Positions 43,456 to 50,795 of a stretch of DNA of 64,000 nt are shown here, piece after piece (positions within the stretch are counted from its first letter, which is position 1; each line of letters begins with the position of its first letter). Made by a program: the position numbers and the translations under genes. The notes beneath the pieces are model-generated. The model had not been told where the DNA came from and ran no database searches. It saw nothing but the letters and a program-made list of their open reading frames with translations. Location: contig NZ_VTSX01000016.1 of NCBI RefSeq assembly GCF_008329705.1, positions 62,001 through 126,000 on the forward strand, written 5' to 3'. Origin of the DNA: Chryseobacterium sp. SN22 (GTDB lineage: Bacteria > Bacteroidota > Bacteroidia > Flavobacteriales > Weeksellaceae).

Positions 43456-43896
43456 ATGACCGAAAAACTGATTGATTTATTTGAATATACCTGTTATTTT
43501 AACAGAAAAATGATTGCTGTTATTACGGAGAATATGGAGAAAGCTGATCCGAAAATAATCAGTCTGATCAATCATACCCTTAATGCCCAGCAAATCTGGA
43601 ATTCGAGGATCTCTGGCGAAAGTCCATGCGAAGTATGGCAGATCAATCCATTTGAAAGTCTGAATGATATTAATCAGCAGAATTTTAACAGGAGTATTGA
43701 AATTGTGGAAAAGTTTGATTTTGATCAGAAGGTTCAGTACGAAAATTCAAAAGGGATAAAATTCGAAAATACGGTCTTTGAAATGCTTTTTCAGGCAATC
43801 AATCATTCGACCTATCATCGCGGACAAATCAATTCCCTCCTGAGGCAAGATGGAATTGATCCGGTTCTGACGGACTATATTTTTTATAAAAGGTAA
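43456..43896 (+). CDS. DinB family protein
   Basis: A 146-aa four-helix-bundle protein. His residues at helix ends (SLINHTLNAQQIWNSRI; QAINHSTYHRGQINSLLRQ) form the metal site that marks the DinB/YfiT-like family. DinB proteins act as metal-dependent thiol (e.g. bacillithiol) transferases or have undefined roles. It lies 57 bp after mutA and shortly before the THUMP-like methyltransferase. No clear functional link is visible. Confidence 0.9.
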   Translation: MTEKLIDLFEYTCYFNRKMIAVITENMEKADPKIISLINHTLNAQQIWNSRISGESPCEVWQINPFESLNDINQQNFNRSIEIVEKFDFDQKVQYENSKGIKFENTVFEMLFQAINHSTYHRGQINSLLRQDGIDPVLTDYIFYKR

Positions 43897-43971
43897 TCCA
43901 AATCGTCTTGCTGAATTGTCTGCTAATTGAAAATTAAGTGCCGTTTAACAAAAAAATATCCGTTCAAATCT

Positions 43972-45120
43972 GTGGTTAATAAAGTAGTAGATCAAAATAT
44001 CCAGCAATACATCAATGCAAATCTCAATACAGATCTGCATGCTTTGTTATTAAAGAAGTCTCCTTTTCCTGAAGTTTCCATGCATGAAATCGTGCAGCAG
44101 ATCAAAGGAAAACAGGTAGCCCGGAAAAAATTCCCTTTTTTATTAAAAGACGGGATTGTTTTTCCGCCACAGCTCAGTCTCGAACAGTCTTCTTCAGAAA
44201 AGACAGCACTTTACAAATCGGAAATTTTAAAAGGGAATAAATTCATCGATCTTACCTCCGGATTCGGGATTGATGCATATTACCTATCCAAAAACTTTCA
44301 CGAAATCACCCTGGTTGAGCAAAACAGGGAGCTTCTGGAAATGGTGGAGCACAACTGGAATATTTTGGAAAGGAAAGCCACATTTATCAACCGGAAGCTG
44401 GAAGATTTCCTGGAAGAAAACGATGCATCATTTGATACAGTCTATCTGGATCCGGCACGTAGGGATATCCAAAAAAACAAAGTTTTTTTGCTGGAAGACC
44501 TTTCACCCAATATTCTGGAAATTCAGGAAAAACTGCTTTCCATTTCGAAAAACGTAGTGATTAAACTCTCACCGCTCATCGATTTAAAATACCTTGTTTC
44601 GGTTTTACCCGGTATTTTCAGGATTGAGATCATCGCCTTAAAAAACGATGTAAAAGAAGTGGTGGTATTCTTATCAAAGGAAAGCCAAAACAAAATAAGC
44701 TGCCAATGTGTAAACCTGGAGAGCGGAGAACCCACATTTCGTTTTCAATTCGGCTCAGCAGAAAATCAGTCCGCAGAATACGGAGAACCGGAAAAGTTCA
44801 TCTACCTTCCGAATAACACCATTTTAAAAGCCGGGATGTTTAATCTGATTTCCCAGAAATTCGGACTGAAAAAACTGCATCCGAATACCCATCTTTATAC
44901 TTCTGACCTGAAGATACTGGATTTTCCGGGACGTATTCTTGAAATGGAAGCCATTGACGCTAAACAGATTCAGAAGAAAAGCCAATTTAATATCATTTCG
45001 AAAAATTATCCCTTAAAACCGGAAGAAATCAGGAAAAAGTACAACCTGAAAGACGGCGGCGAAAACTACCTTATTTTTACACAGTCCAAAAAAGGAAAAA
45101 TAATTCTAAAATCCATATAA
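43972..45120 (+). CDS. SAM-dependent methyltransferase with THUMP-like domain
   Basis: A 382-aa class I methyltransferase of the PG_1098 type. An N-terminal helical/ferredoxin-like part (about 1-75, NLNTDLHALLLKKSPFP) precedes the SAM-binding Rossmann core: FIDLTSGFGIDAYYLS, then VEQNRELLEMVEHN and the DPPY-position motif YLDPARRD. A THUMP-like C-terminal domain follows (about 270-382). No ATG fits; GTG at 43972 gives the expected N-terminus, while a TTG at 43927 would add 15 residues. RNA base modification is the likely role; the target is unknown. Confidence 0.85.
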   Translation: MVNKVVDQNIQQYINANLNTDLHALLLKKSPFPEVSMHEIVQQIKGKQVARKKFPFLLKDGIVFPPQLSLEQSSSEKTALYKSEILKGNKFIDLTSGFGIDAYYLSKNFHEITLVEQNRELLEMVEHNWNILERKATFINRKLEDFLEENDASFDTVYLDPARRDIQKNKVFLLEDLSPNILEIQEKLLSISKNVVIKLSPLIDLKYLVSVLPGIFRIEIIALKNDVKEVVVFLSKESQNKISCQCVNLESGEPTFRFQFGSAENQSAEYGEPEKFIYLPNNTILKAGMFNLISQKFGLKKLHPNTHLYTSDLKILDFPGRILEMEAIDAKQIQKKSQFNIISKNYPLKPEEIRKKYNLKDGGENYLIFTQSKKGKIILKSI

Positions 45121-45148
45121 AAATGTTGCCGTAAAATGTAGGATTTCT

Positions 45149-45156
45149 TAATTTTG
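45149..45156 (+). promoter_or_regulatory. Promoter element ahead of the structured leader and lipoprotein gene
   Basis: TAATTTTG matches TAnnTTTG, 95 bp before the lipoprotein start and just upstream of a strong folded leader (45175-45222). Confidence 0.5.
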
Positions 45157-45174
45157 GGCAATCAAACGTAAGTA

Positions 45175-45222
45175 GGAACGCCTGCTGCCGGAAACAGACA
45201 CCCGGCTGCTCTGAAGCGTTCC
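45175..45222 (+). ncRNA. Candidate structured RNA leader
   Basis: GGAACGC (45175-45181) pairs with GCGTTCC (45216-45222), and inside GCCGG (45187-45191) pairs with CCGGC (45202-45206). The result is a GC-rich two-stem hairpin in an AT-rich spacer, between a promoter element and the lipoprotein gene. Not followed by a T run. It could be a cis-regulatory leader or a separate small RNA. Confidence 0.45.
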
Positions 45223-45251
45223 GGATGAACTTTAAAAAATAAATTTTCCAT

Positions 45252-45554
45252 ATGAAAAAATTAGTGATATGTTTAGCCCTTGCTACGGTGGCGGTAAGCT
45301 GTAAAAAAATCCAGGCCGGCGGAAATAAAGACGTTATCAAGCTGGAAGAAGGGGTAGAGCGGTATTCCGACGACGAGCAGACCAGCGGTGAGCAGGATAA
45401 CCTTTCCAAATACAGAGGGGATGCGCACGACGGGCATGAGACGCCAACGAAAACCGATACTGCCGGAGCACCAACACAAAAAGTGGAAGACGGAAAACAT
45501 TCGGATGCGACTCCTATTCCACAGGGATCCCAAAATCCTAAGGCTGAACATTAA
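45252..45554 (+). CDS. Small lipoprotein, hypothetical
   Basis: A 100-aa lipoprotein. The signal peptide has lipobox AVSC with Cys at about residue 17 (VAVSCKK). The mature part is hydrophilic, rich in Asp, Glu, Gln, His and Thr (KDVIKLEEGVERYSDDEQTSGEQDN; GDAHDGHETPTKTDTAG) and probably disordered. There are no recognisable domains. It has its own leader and terminator and lies between a methyltransferase and a dipeptidase, with no evident link. No function is proposed. Confidence 0.8.
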   Translation: MKKLVICLALATVAVSCKKIQAGGNKDVIKLEEGVERYSDDEQTSGEQDNLSKYRGDAHDGHETPTKTDTAGAPTQKVEDGKHSDATPIPQGSQNPKAEH

Positions 45555-45569
45555 TGATCAGAAAATATA

Positions 45570-45604
45570 AAAATGTCCTGCGGAAACGCAGGACATTTTT
45601 TGTA
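45570..45604 (+). terminator. Terminator after the lipoprotein gene
   Basis: AAATGTCCTGCG and CGCAGGACATTT form a perfect 12-bp stem with a GAAA-type loop and T run. Confidence 0.9.
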
Positions 45605-45705
45605 CACTGATGTAAAGTAACCTCATACCAACCTGAGGAAAATTATCTGTTTTTGTTTGTTCCGGCGGGGCAAATTTTTTACTTTTAACAAAATAATATT
45701 TTACA

Positions 45706-47085
45706 ATGCAAGAGACTTTAAATTACATCAGCGAAAACAAACAGCGTTTCGTGGATGAATTGTTTGAATTACTGAGAATTCCTTCTATTTCTGCGGATCC
45801 GGCTTATAAAGATGACGTTCTGAAATGTGCGGATGTTGTAGCAGCGTACCTGGAAAATGCAGGGGCTGACAATGTGGAAGTCTGCCAGACCAAAGGATAT
45901 CCTATCGTTTTCGGGGAAAAGATCTTAGATATCAACCTGCCTACGGTTCTGGTATACGGGCACTACGACGTTCAGCCGGCTGATCCGTTGGAATTATGGG
46001 CCAGACCTCCTTTTGAACCGTATATCGAAAAGACGGAACTTCACCCGGAAGGGGCGATATTTGCCAGAGGTTCTGCGGATGATAAGGGTCAGTTTTTCAT
46101 GCACCTGAAAGCTTTTGAAGCGATGATGAAAACCAATGCGCTTCCTTGCAATGTTAAATTTATCCTGGAAGGTGAAGAAGAAGTAGGATCGGTAAGCCTG
46201 GGAGATTTTGTTAACGAAAATAAAGAAAAACTATCCTGCGACTGTATCCTGATTTCCGATACCCATATTTACAGTAACGAGCAGCCTACGGTAACCACGG
46301 GCTTAAGAGGCCTCAGCTATGTGGAAGTGGAAATCGAAGGCCCGAACAGGGATCTTCACTCAGGACTTTACGGAGGTGCCGTACCAAACCCGATTCACGT
46401 ACTTTCAAGAATGATTGCCAAACTGATCGACGAAGACGGGCACATTACCATAGACGGGTTCTACGACAATGTAGAAACGGTATCTGATTCCGACAGGGCC
46501 GATATGAATAAACTGAAAGACAATCCGGAAGAATTTAAGAAATCCATCGGCCTGAATGGTGTTGAAGGGGAAAAAGGATATACAACCCTGGAAAGAACTT
46601 CGATCCGTCCTACTTTGGACTGCAACGGTATCTGGGGCGGTTACACCGGGGAAGGAGCGAAGACTGTAATTCCTTCCAAGGCATCCGCTAAAATTTCCAT
46701 GCGTCTGGTTCCTTATCAGACCCCGGAAGAAATCACGGAAAAATTTACGGCTTACTTGAAGAGAATCGCTCCTGAAAACGTAAAAGTAAAAGTAACGCCA
46801 CACCACGGAGGAATGCCTTACGTCCTGCCGACGGATACCAAAGAGTTCACGGCAGCAAAACAGGCGATGGAAACTGCTTTCGGAAAAGAAGTCCTTCCAT
46901 ACCGAGGAGGCGGAAGCATCCCGATTACGGCTATGTTTGAGCAGGTTTTAGGCGCCAAATCCGTTTTAATGGGCTTTGGGCTCGATTCAGATGCCATCCA
47001 CTCTCCGAATGAGCATTACGGATTATTCAATTTCTACAAGGGAATTGAAAGTATTCCTTTGTTTTTTGAGAATTATGCGAAATAG
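45706..47085 (+). CDS. Dipeptidase (M20 family)
   Basis: A 459-aa M20 metallopeptidase (CPG2/dipeptidase type). The first metal ligand is His in YGHYDVQP. The metal/catalytic cluster includes EGEEEVGS, and the bridging Asp lies in FARGSADDKGQF. A small dimerisation/lid domain (about 205-375) interrupts the catalytic domain, as usual. The C-terminal His ligand is in SDAIHSPNEHYG. Full length. It likely cleaves dipeptides in the cytosol. The gene is monocistronic, followed by a 177-bp spacer with a palindromic terminator. Confidence 0.93.
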   Translation: MQETLNYISENKQRFVDELFELLRIPSISADPAYKDDVLKCADVVAAYLENAGADNVEVCQTKGYPIVFGEKILDINLPTVLVYGHYDVQPADPLELWARPPFEPYIEKTELHPEGAIFARGSADDKGQFFMHLKAFEAMMKTNALPCNVKFILEGEEEVGSVSLGDFVNENKEKLSCDCILISDTHIYSNEQPTVTTGLRGLSYVEVEIEGPNRDLHSGLYGGAVPNPIHVLSRMIAKLIDEDGHITIDGFYDNVETVSDSDRADMNKLKDNPEEFKKSIGLNGVEGEKGYTTLERTSIRPTLDCNGIWGGYTGEGAKTVIPSKASAKISMRLVPYQTPEEITEKFTAYLKRIAPENVKVKVTPHHGGMPYVLPTDTKEFTAAKQAMETAFGKEVLPYRGGGSIPITAMFEQVLGAKSVLMGFGLDSDAIHSPNEHYGLFNFYKGIESIPLFFENYAK

Positions 47086-47127
47086 GAAACTGTTTTATCA
47101 TAATCCTGACCGTTAAAATGGATCTGA

Positions 47128-47232
47128 TTTTGATATTTAAACAAAAAAGATTGAATTTGCACCGAAAATTCATCAGAAAATAAAATACTGACAAATGTTA
47201 GTTGGTAAAAACGCTCCAATTGGAGCGTTTTT
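47128..47232 (+). ncRNA. Candidate short transcript (promoter plus terminator unit)
   Basis: TTG at about 47128-47130, a 19-bp spacer and TGAATTTG (one mismatch to TAnnTTTG, ending 47158) would start a transcript near 47165. A perfect hairpin terminator (AAAAACGCTCC/GGAGCGTTTTT, 47207-47232) ends it after about 70 nt, before the SDR gene. It could be a small RNA or an attenuated leader. Nothing resembles a known RNA family. Confidence 0.35.
47207..47232. terminator. Palindromic terminator before the SDR gene
   Basis: AAAAACGCTCCAA and TTGGAGCGTTTTT form a perfect 26-bp palindrome with A and T tracts. Confidence 0.85.
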
Positions 47233-47262
47233 CTTATTTTTAGGAACTAAATCCAAAATACG

Positions 47263-47970
47263 ATGTTAGAAAATAAAGTCGCTTATATTACCGGAGGAAC
47301 CAAAGGAATCGGTTTCGGAATTGCTAAAATCCTGCTGGAAAACGGGGTATCCGTTGCATTTTCGGGAAGAAAAAAAGAAGATGTGGAAAAAGCCGAACAG
47401 GAACTGAAACCATATTCGGAAAACGTTTTGGGAATTGTATCCGACGTTAAAAACCTGGATAGTGAAGAAAAGGCGGTACAATCTGTGAAAGAGAAATTCG
47501 GGAAACTGGATTTTGTGATTGCCAATGCCGGATTAGGGGTTTTTAAGCCGGTAGACCAGCTATCCGCAGAAGAATGGAACGATATGATTGAAACCAACCT
47601 GACCGGTGTTTTCTATACTTTAAAAGCTTCAGTGGAAGAACTGAAGAAAACGGAAGGGTATTACATCACGGTGGCCAGCCTGGCAGGAGCCAATTTCTTT
47701 GAGAACGGTGCCGGCTACAACGCCTCAAAGTTCGGAGTGGTGGGCTTTACCCAGGCAGCAATGATTGATCTGCGGAAATACAACATCAAGTCTACGGTGA
47801 TCATGCCGGGTTCCGTAGCCACAAATTTCAACGGGAATATTCCTTCCGAAAAGGATGCATGGAAAATTCAGCCGGAAGACATGGGAAATCTGGTCTTGGA
47901 TATTTTAAAAATGAATCCGCGGGTTTTGCCGAGCAAGATTGAGTTTAGGGCAACAAAACCAGGCAACTGA
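47263..47970 (+). CDS. Short-chain dehydrogenase/reductase
   Basis: A 235-aa classical SDR. The NAD(P)-binding motif is TGGTKGIGFGIA (10-21), with FSGRKKEDV at the second strand favouring NADP(H) by its Arg-Lys pair. NAGLG follows. The catalytic dyad is Tyr152 and Lys156 (GYNASKFG), with the Ser at VASLAG. The length is normal, with no extra domain. Broad substrate range in the family; no specific substrate can be assigned. Its start follows a terminator by about 30 bp, so its promoter, if any, must overlap that. Confidence 0.93.
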   Translation: MLENKVAYITGGTKGIGFGIAKILLENGVSVAFSGRKKEDVEKAEQELKPYSENVLGIVSDVKNLDSEEKAVQSVKEKFGKLDFVIANAGLGVFKPVDQLSAEEWNDMIETNLTGVFYTLKASVEELKKTEGYYITVASLAGANFFENGAGYNASKFGVVGFTQAAMIDLRKYNIKSTVIMPGSVATNFNGNIPSEKDAWKIQPEDMGNLVLDILKMNPRVLPSKIEFRATKPGN

Positions 47971-48004
47971 AAACATCTAATGCGTTGAATAATAAATTAA
48001 TAAG

Positions 48005-48022
48005 TATTATGCATGCATAATA
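48005..48022. promoter_or_regulatory. 18-bp perfect palindrome upstream of etfBA
   Basis: TATTATGCATGCATAATA is identical to its reverse complement. It lies 137 bp before etfB, next to AT-rich DNA that could hold the promoter, as an operator would. The cognate regulator is unknown. Confidence 0.5.
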
Positions 48023-48066
48023 TATATTTTATTTATATTAGCAAAACATAATTTAATAAAAATCCC

Positions 48067-48138
48067 GGTATAAAAATCATCCGCTTTTATACCAAGAGAA
48101 TAATAAAGCACGTATGGAGCCTTAAGGTAACATAAGGC
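48067..48138 (+). promoter_or_regulatory. Two hairpins in the etfBA leader
   Basis: GGTATAAAA (48067-48075) pairs exactly with TTTTATACC (48085-48093), and GCCTTA (48119-48124) with TAAGGC (48133-48138). Neither is followed by a T run. They lie between the palindrome and the etfB start and could form a folded 5' leader. Confidence 0.4.
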
Positions 48139-48158
48139 AAATAAAAATTAAACAACAT

Positions 48159-48905
48159 ATGAAAATATTAGTTTGCATCAGTAGTGTTCCGGATACTACT
48201 TCCAAGATCAACTTTACGGCAGATAAATCTGCATTCGACAAAAACGGAATCCAGTGGGTAATCAACCCGCTTGATGAATTTGCACTGACGAAAGCTATTA
48301 AATTGCAGGAGTCTCAGGGTGCTACGGTAACGGTAATCAACGTAGGAGATGCGGTTACAGAACCGGTAATCAGAAAAGCATTGGCCATCGGGGCGAACGA
48401 TGCGGTAAGAGTGAACCTTGATCCTAAAGACAGCTTTTCCACGGCGAAAGAAATCGCTGCAGTTGCACAGAACGGAGGATATGATCTGATCCTTTGCGGT
48501 AAAGAATCCATCGATTACAACGGAGGTTCGGTTCCGGGAATGCTTGCCCAGCTGTTGAATCAGCCTTTTGTAAATGCATCCGTAGGTTTGGACGTAAACG
48601 GAAGCGAAGCAACTGCCGTAAGAGAAATTGAAGGCGGAAAAGAAACGATCTCCGTTAAATTACCTGCCGTGATCGCAGGACAGAAAGGTCTGGTAGATGA
48701 AAAAGAACTGATCATCCCGAACATGAGAGGGATCATGTCGGCAAGAACAAAACCTTTGCAGGTAGTGGAGCCTTCTTCATCCGAAGTAAAAGTTCAGGGC
48801 GTATCTTATGACAGTGTGCCGCCGAGAGCAGCCGTGAAAATGGTTTCTCCCGATAACCTGGATGAATTGGTAAGATTACTTCACGAAGAAGCGAAAGTGA
48901 TTTAA
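48159..48905 (+). CDS. etfB: Electron transfer flavoprotein subunit beta
   Basis: A 248-aa beta subunit of ETF, which passes electrons from acyl-CoA dehydrogenases to the quinone pool. It begins MKILVCISSVPDTTSKINF. The AMP-binding-type region (GKESIDYNGGSVPGMLAQLL), the conserved KPAVIAGQKGLVDEKEL-like stretch (VKLPAVIAGQKGLV) and the ANMRGIMSARTKPL segment match the family. Length normal. The next gene, 113 bp downstream, is etfA. Confidence 0.96.
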   Translation: MKILVCISSVPDTTSKINFTADKSAFDKNGIQWVINPLDEFALTKAIKLQESQGATVTVINVGDAVTEPVIRKALAIGANDAVRVNLDPKDSFSTAKEIAAVAQNGGYDLILCGKESIDYNGGSVPGMLAQLLNQPFVNASVGLDVNGSEATAVREIEGGKETISVKLPAVIAGQKGLVDEKELIIPNMRGIMSARTKPLQVVEPSSSEVKVQGVSYDSVPPRAAVKMVSPDNLDELVRLLHEEAKVI

Positions 48906-48989
48906 AAGAGCCAAGTAAAAGATTCAAGAAATTGGATATGTATTTTTAAATTTAAAATATCAACCGAAAAAATCTCGGATCTTTGAACA

Positions 48990-49003
48990 TTAAACCTTAA
49001 ACT
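48990..49003. repeat. Dispersed CCTTAAA-type repeat between etfB and etfA
   Basis: TTAAACCTTAAACT is an exact copy of 38027-38040 in the atpA-atpG spacer, embedded in more degenerate copies of the same motif. Confidence 0.6.
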
Positions 49004-49018
49004 TTAAACAAAATTAAA

Positions 49019-49966
49019 ATGGCAGTATTCGTATACGCAGAAAATATAAACGGAGTTTACAAAAAAGCGGCTTTTGAAGCAGTGTCTTATGCTAAGGCAA
49101 TAGCAGACCAGGCCGGAGATACCGTAACGGCAATCTCTGTAAACCCTACCGATTCTTCAGATTTATTATACAGATATGGAGCATCGAATGTCATCAACAT
49201 CAAAGACGAAGGTCTTAAAAATTTCTCCGCCAAAGCTTACGCACAGGCGGTAAGCGAAGTGGCAAACGGAAACATCATCGTTTTTCCTCACACCACCGAT
49301 GCATCGTCTGTTGCACCCATGATGGCGATTATGAACGGCTATTCTTTAATTACCAATGTACTGGAAGCACCGGAAAGCCTTTCGCCGTTCCAGGTGAAAA
49401 GAAGAGCGTTCTCAGGAAAAGGGTTTATGCATGCCAAAGCAGAAGGAACAGGAGTAATTGTTACCGTTTCCCAGAATGCTTTCGGAGTTAAGGAAAATGC
49501 AGTTTCCGGTTCGGAAGAAGTGAAAAACCTTTCGGTTGCTAATGAAGATACCAAAGTCATTTCCCACGAGCAGAGCTCAGGAAAACTGGATCTTAAGGAG
49601 GCTGAAATTGTGGTTTCTGCAGGAAGAGGCTTAAAAGGTCCTGAAAACTGGGGAATGATCGAGGATCTGGCCAATGTTTTAGGAGCGGCAACAGCCTGTT
49701 CCAAGCCGGTCTCGGATATCGGATGGAGACCTCATACCGAGCACGTTGGGCAGACGGGGAAAGCGATTGCGCCAAATCTTTACATTGCTGTAGGAATTTC
49801 CGGAGCTATTCAGCACCTGGCAGGAGTTAACTCTTCAAAAACCATTGTCGTAATCAACAGCGATCCTGAAGCACCGTTCTTCAAATCAGCCGATTACGGA
49901 GTGGTAGGAGATTCTTTCCAGATTATTCCGGCATTAACGGAGAAAATTAAAGCTCTGAAAGGATAA
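49019..49966 (+). CDS. etfA: Electron transfer flavoprotein subunit alpha
   Basis: A 315-aa alpha subunit of ETF. The N-terminal domain is MAVFVYAENINGVYKKAAFEA. The C-terminal FAD-binding domain carries SAGRGLKGPENW, GWRPHTEHVGQTGKAIAPNLYIAVGISGAIQHLAG and VINSDPEAPFF. Together with EtfB it forms the heterodimer with one FAD and one AMP. Thiolase (55257) and the E2 (24491) elsewhere in the window fit a beta-oxidation/branched-chain context, which is inference. Confidence 0.96.
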   Translation: MAVFVYAENINGVYKKAAFEAVSYAKAIADQAGDTVTAISVNPTDSSDLLYRYGASNVINIKDEGLKNFSAKAYAQAVSEVANGNIIVFPHTTDASSVAPMMAIMNGYSLITNVLEAPESLSPFQVKRRAFSGKGFMHAKAEGTGVIVTVSQNAFGVKENAVSGSEEVKNLSVANEDTKVISHEQSSGKLDLKEAEIVVSAGRGLKGPENWGMIEDLANVLGAATACSKPVSDIGWRPHTEHVGQTGKAIAPNLYIAVGISGAIQHLAGVNSSKTIVVINSDPEAPFFKSADYGVVGDSFQIIPALTEKIKALKG

Positions 49967-49974
49967 TCAAGGTC

Positions 49975-50100
49975 AATTGTGAAGGGTCGGTTTGCTTCGC
50001 CTGCCAATTTGGTATTATTTTAATTAAAAACAATTACCGGCAAAGCAAATTCACTTATAAAAATAAAATTTACAATTTGCCAATCAGGATAATTCACTCA
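49975..50100. repeat. Dispersed intergenic repeat, copy 2
   Basis: The core TTTGCTTCGCCTGCCAATTT (49991-50010) resembles copy 1 at 42140-42159 (few mismatches). An imperfect inverted partner (GGCAAAGCAAATTC, about 50039-50052) and TTACAATTTGCCAATCAGGATAAT follow, as in copy 1. Confidence 0.55.
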
Positions 50101-50129
50101 TAAAAGCCCTTTTTTGGGCTTTTATTTTT
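50101..50129 (+). terminator. Terminator after etfA
   Basis: AAAAGCCC (50102-50109) and GGGCTTTT (50116-50123) form a perfect stem, with TATTTTTG following. Confidence 0.8.
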
Positions 50130-50163
50130 GTCTAAAAGTGAAAAAAACTTTGAAAAATTAATC

Positions 50164-50171
50164 TATATTTG
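50164..50171 (+). promoter_or_regulatory. -7 element directly before the bifunctional-nuclease gene
   Basis: TATATTTG ends 5 nt before the ATG at 50177, so the mRNA would be leaderless or nearly so. No TTG lies at the usual distance. Confidence 0.5.
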
Positions 50172-50176
50172 TAGCT

Positions 50177-50776
50177 ATGGATTATAAACAGTTAATTATT
50201 CGCGGAATATCGTACAGCCAGACACAATCCGGGGCGTACGCGTTATTATTGGAACATGAAGAAACACATATTAAATTACCTGTTGTTATAGGGAATTTCG
50301 AGGCACAATCCATTTCTCTCGGTCTTGAGAAAGACATTCATCCGCCTCGCCCGCTTACGCACGACCTTTTCACAAAATTTATCGTTTCTGCCAATTACGA
50401 ACTCCTTTCGGTGATCATTTATCAGATCGTGGACGGTGTTTTCTTTTCAAATATCAACTTTAAAAATAAAGCGACGGATGAAGAACTCATCCTTGATGCA
50501 AGGACTTCGGATGCCGTAGCGATGGCCGTCCGTTTTGATGCGCCGATCTTTACTACCCAGCAGGTACTTAGTGAAGCCGGGATCCTCCTTGAGCTTGAAG
50601 ATGTTTCCAAAGAAGAAGAAACGTTCTCGGAAACTGTGCAGGAAGAAGATAATTTAAGATCCGTTTCCATGGAAGAGCTTCAGAAGCTTCTGGACGAGGC
50701 GGTGAAAGAAGAAGATTATGATACCGCGCTGGAAATTCAGGAAGAAATCAGGCGGAGAAAAAAGAAAATCGACTAA
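50177..50776 (+). CDS. Bifunctional nuclease domain protein with UVR motif
   Basis: A 199-aa protein. A bifunctional nuclease (DUF151) domain occupies about 1-135 (GAYALLLEHEETHIKLPVVIGNFEAQSISLGLEK, TSDAVAMAVRFDAPIFTT). A C-terminal UVR helix (about 160-197, SMEELQKLLDEAVKEEDYDTALEIQEEIRRR) resembles the UvrB-UvrC interaction motif. BFN proteins of plants have DNase and RNase activity; in bacteria the role is open. The next gene starts 19 bp later, so they may form a unit. Confidence 0.92.
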   Translation: MDYKQLIIRGISYSQTQSGAYALLLEHEETHIKLPVVIGNFEAQSISLGLEKDIHPPRPLTHDLFTKFIVSANYELLSVIIYQIVDGVFFSNINFKNKATDEELILDARTSDAVAMAVRFDAPIFTTQQVLSEAGILLELEDVSKEEETFSETVQEEDNLRSVSMEELQKLLDEAVKEEDYDTALEIQEEIRRRKKKID

Positions 50777-50795
50777 GAGATATTATAATTATAAA

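Noticed and set aside
43927..43971. TTG start for the THUMP-like methyltransferase
   Set aside because: The extra 15 residues (KIKCRLTKKYPFKS) do not resemble the family N-terminus. GTG at 43972 gives a better fit, though this is not certain.
50718..50795. Longer start of the nucleoside permease overlapping the previous gene
   Set aside because: The added residues (RWKFRKKSGGEKRK) are a frame-shifted reading of the previous coding sequence. The ATG at 50796 opens a membrane protein.
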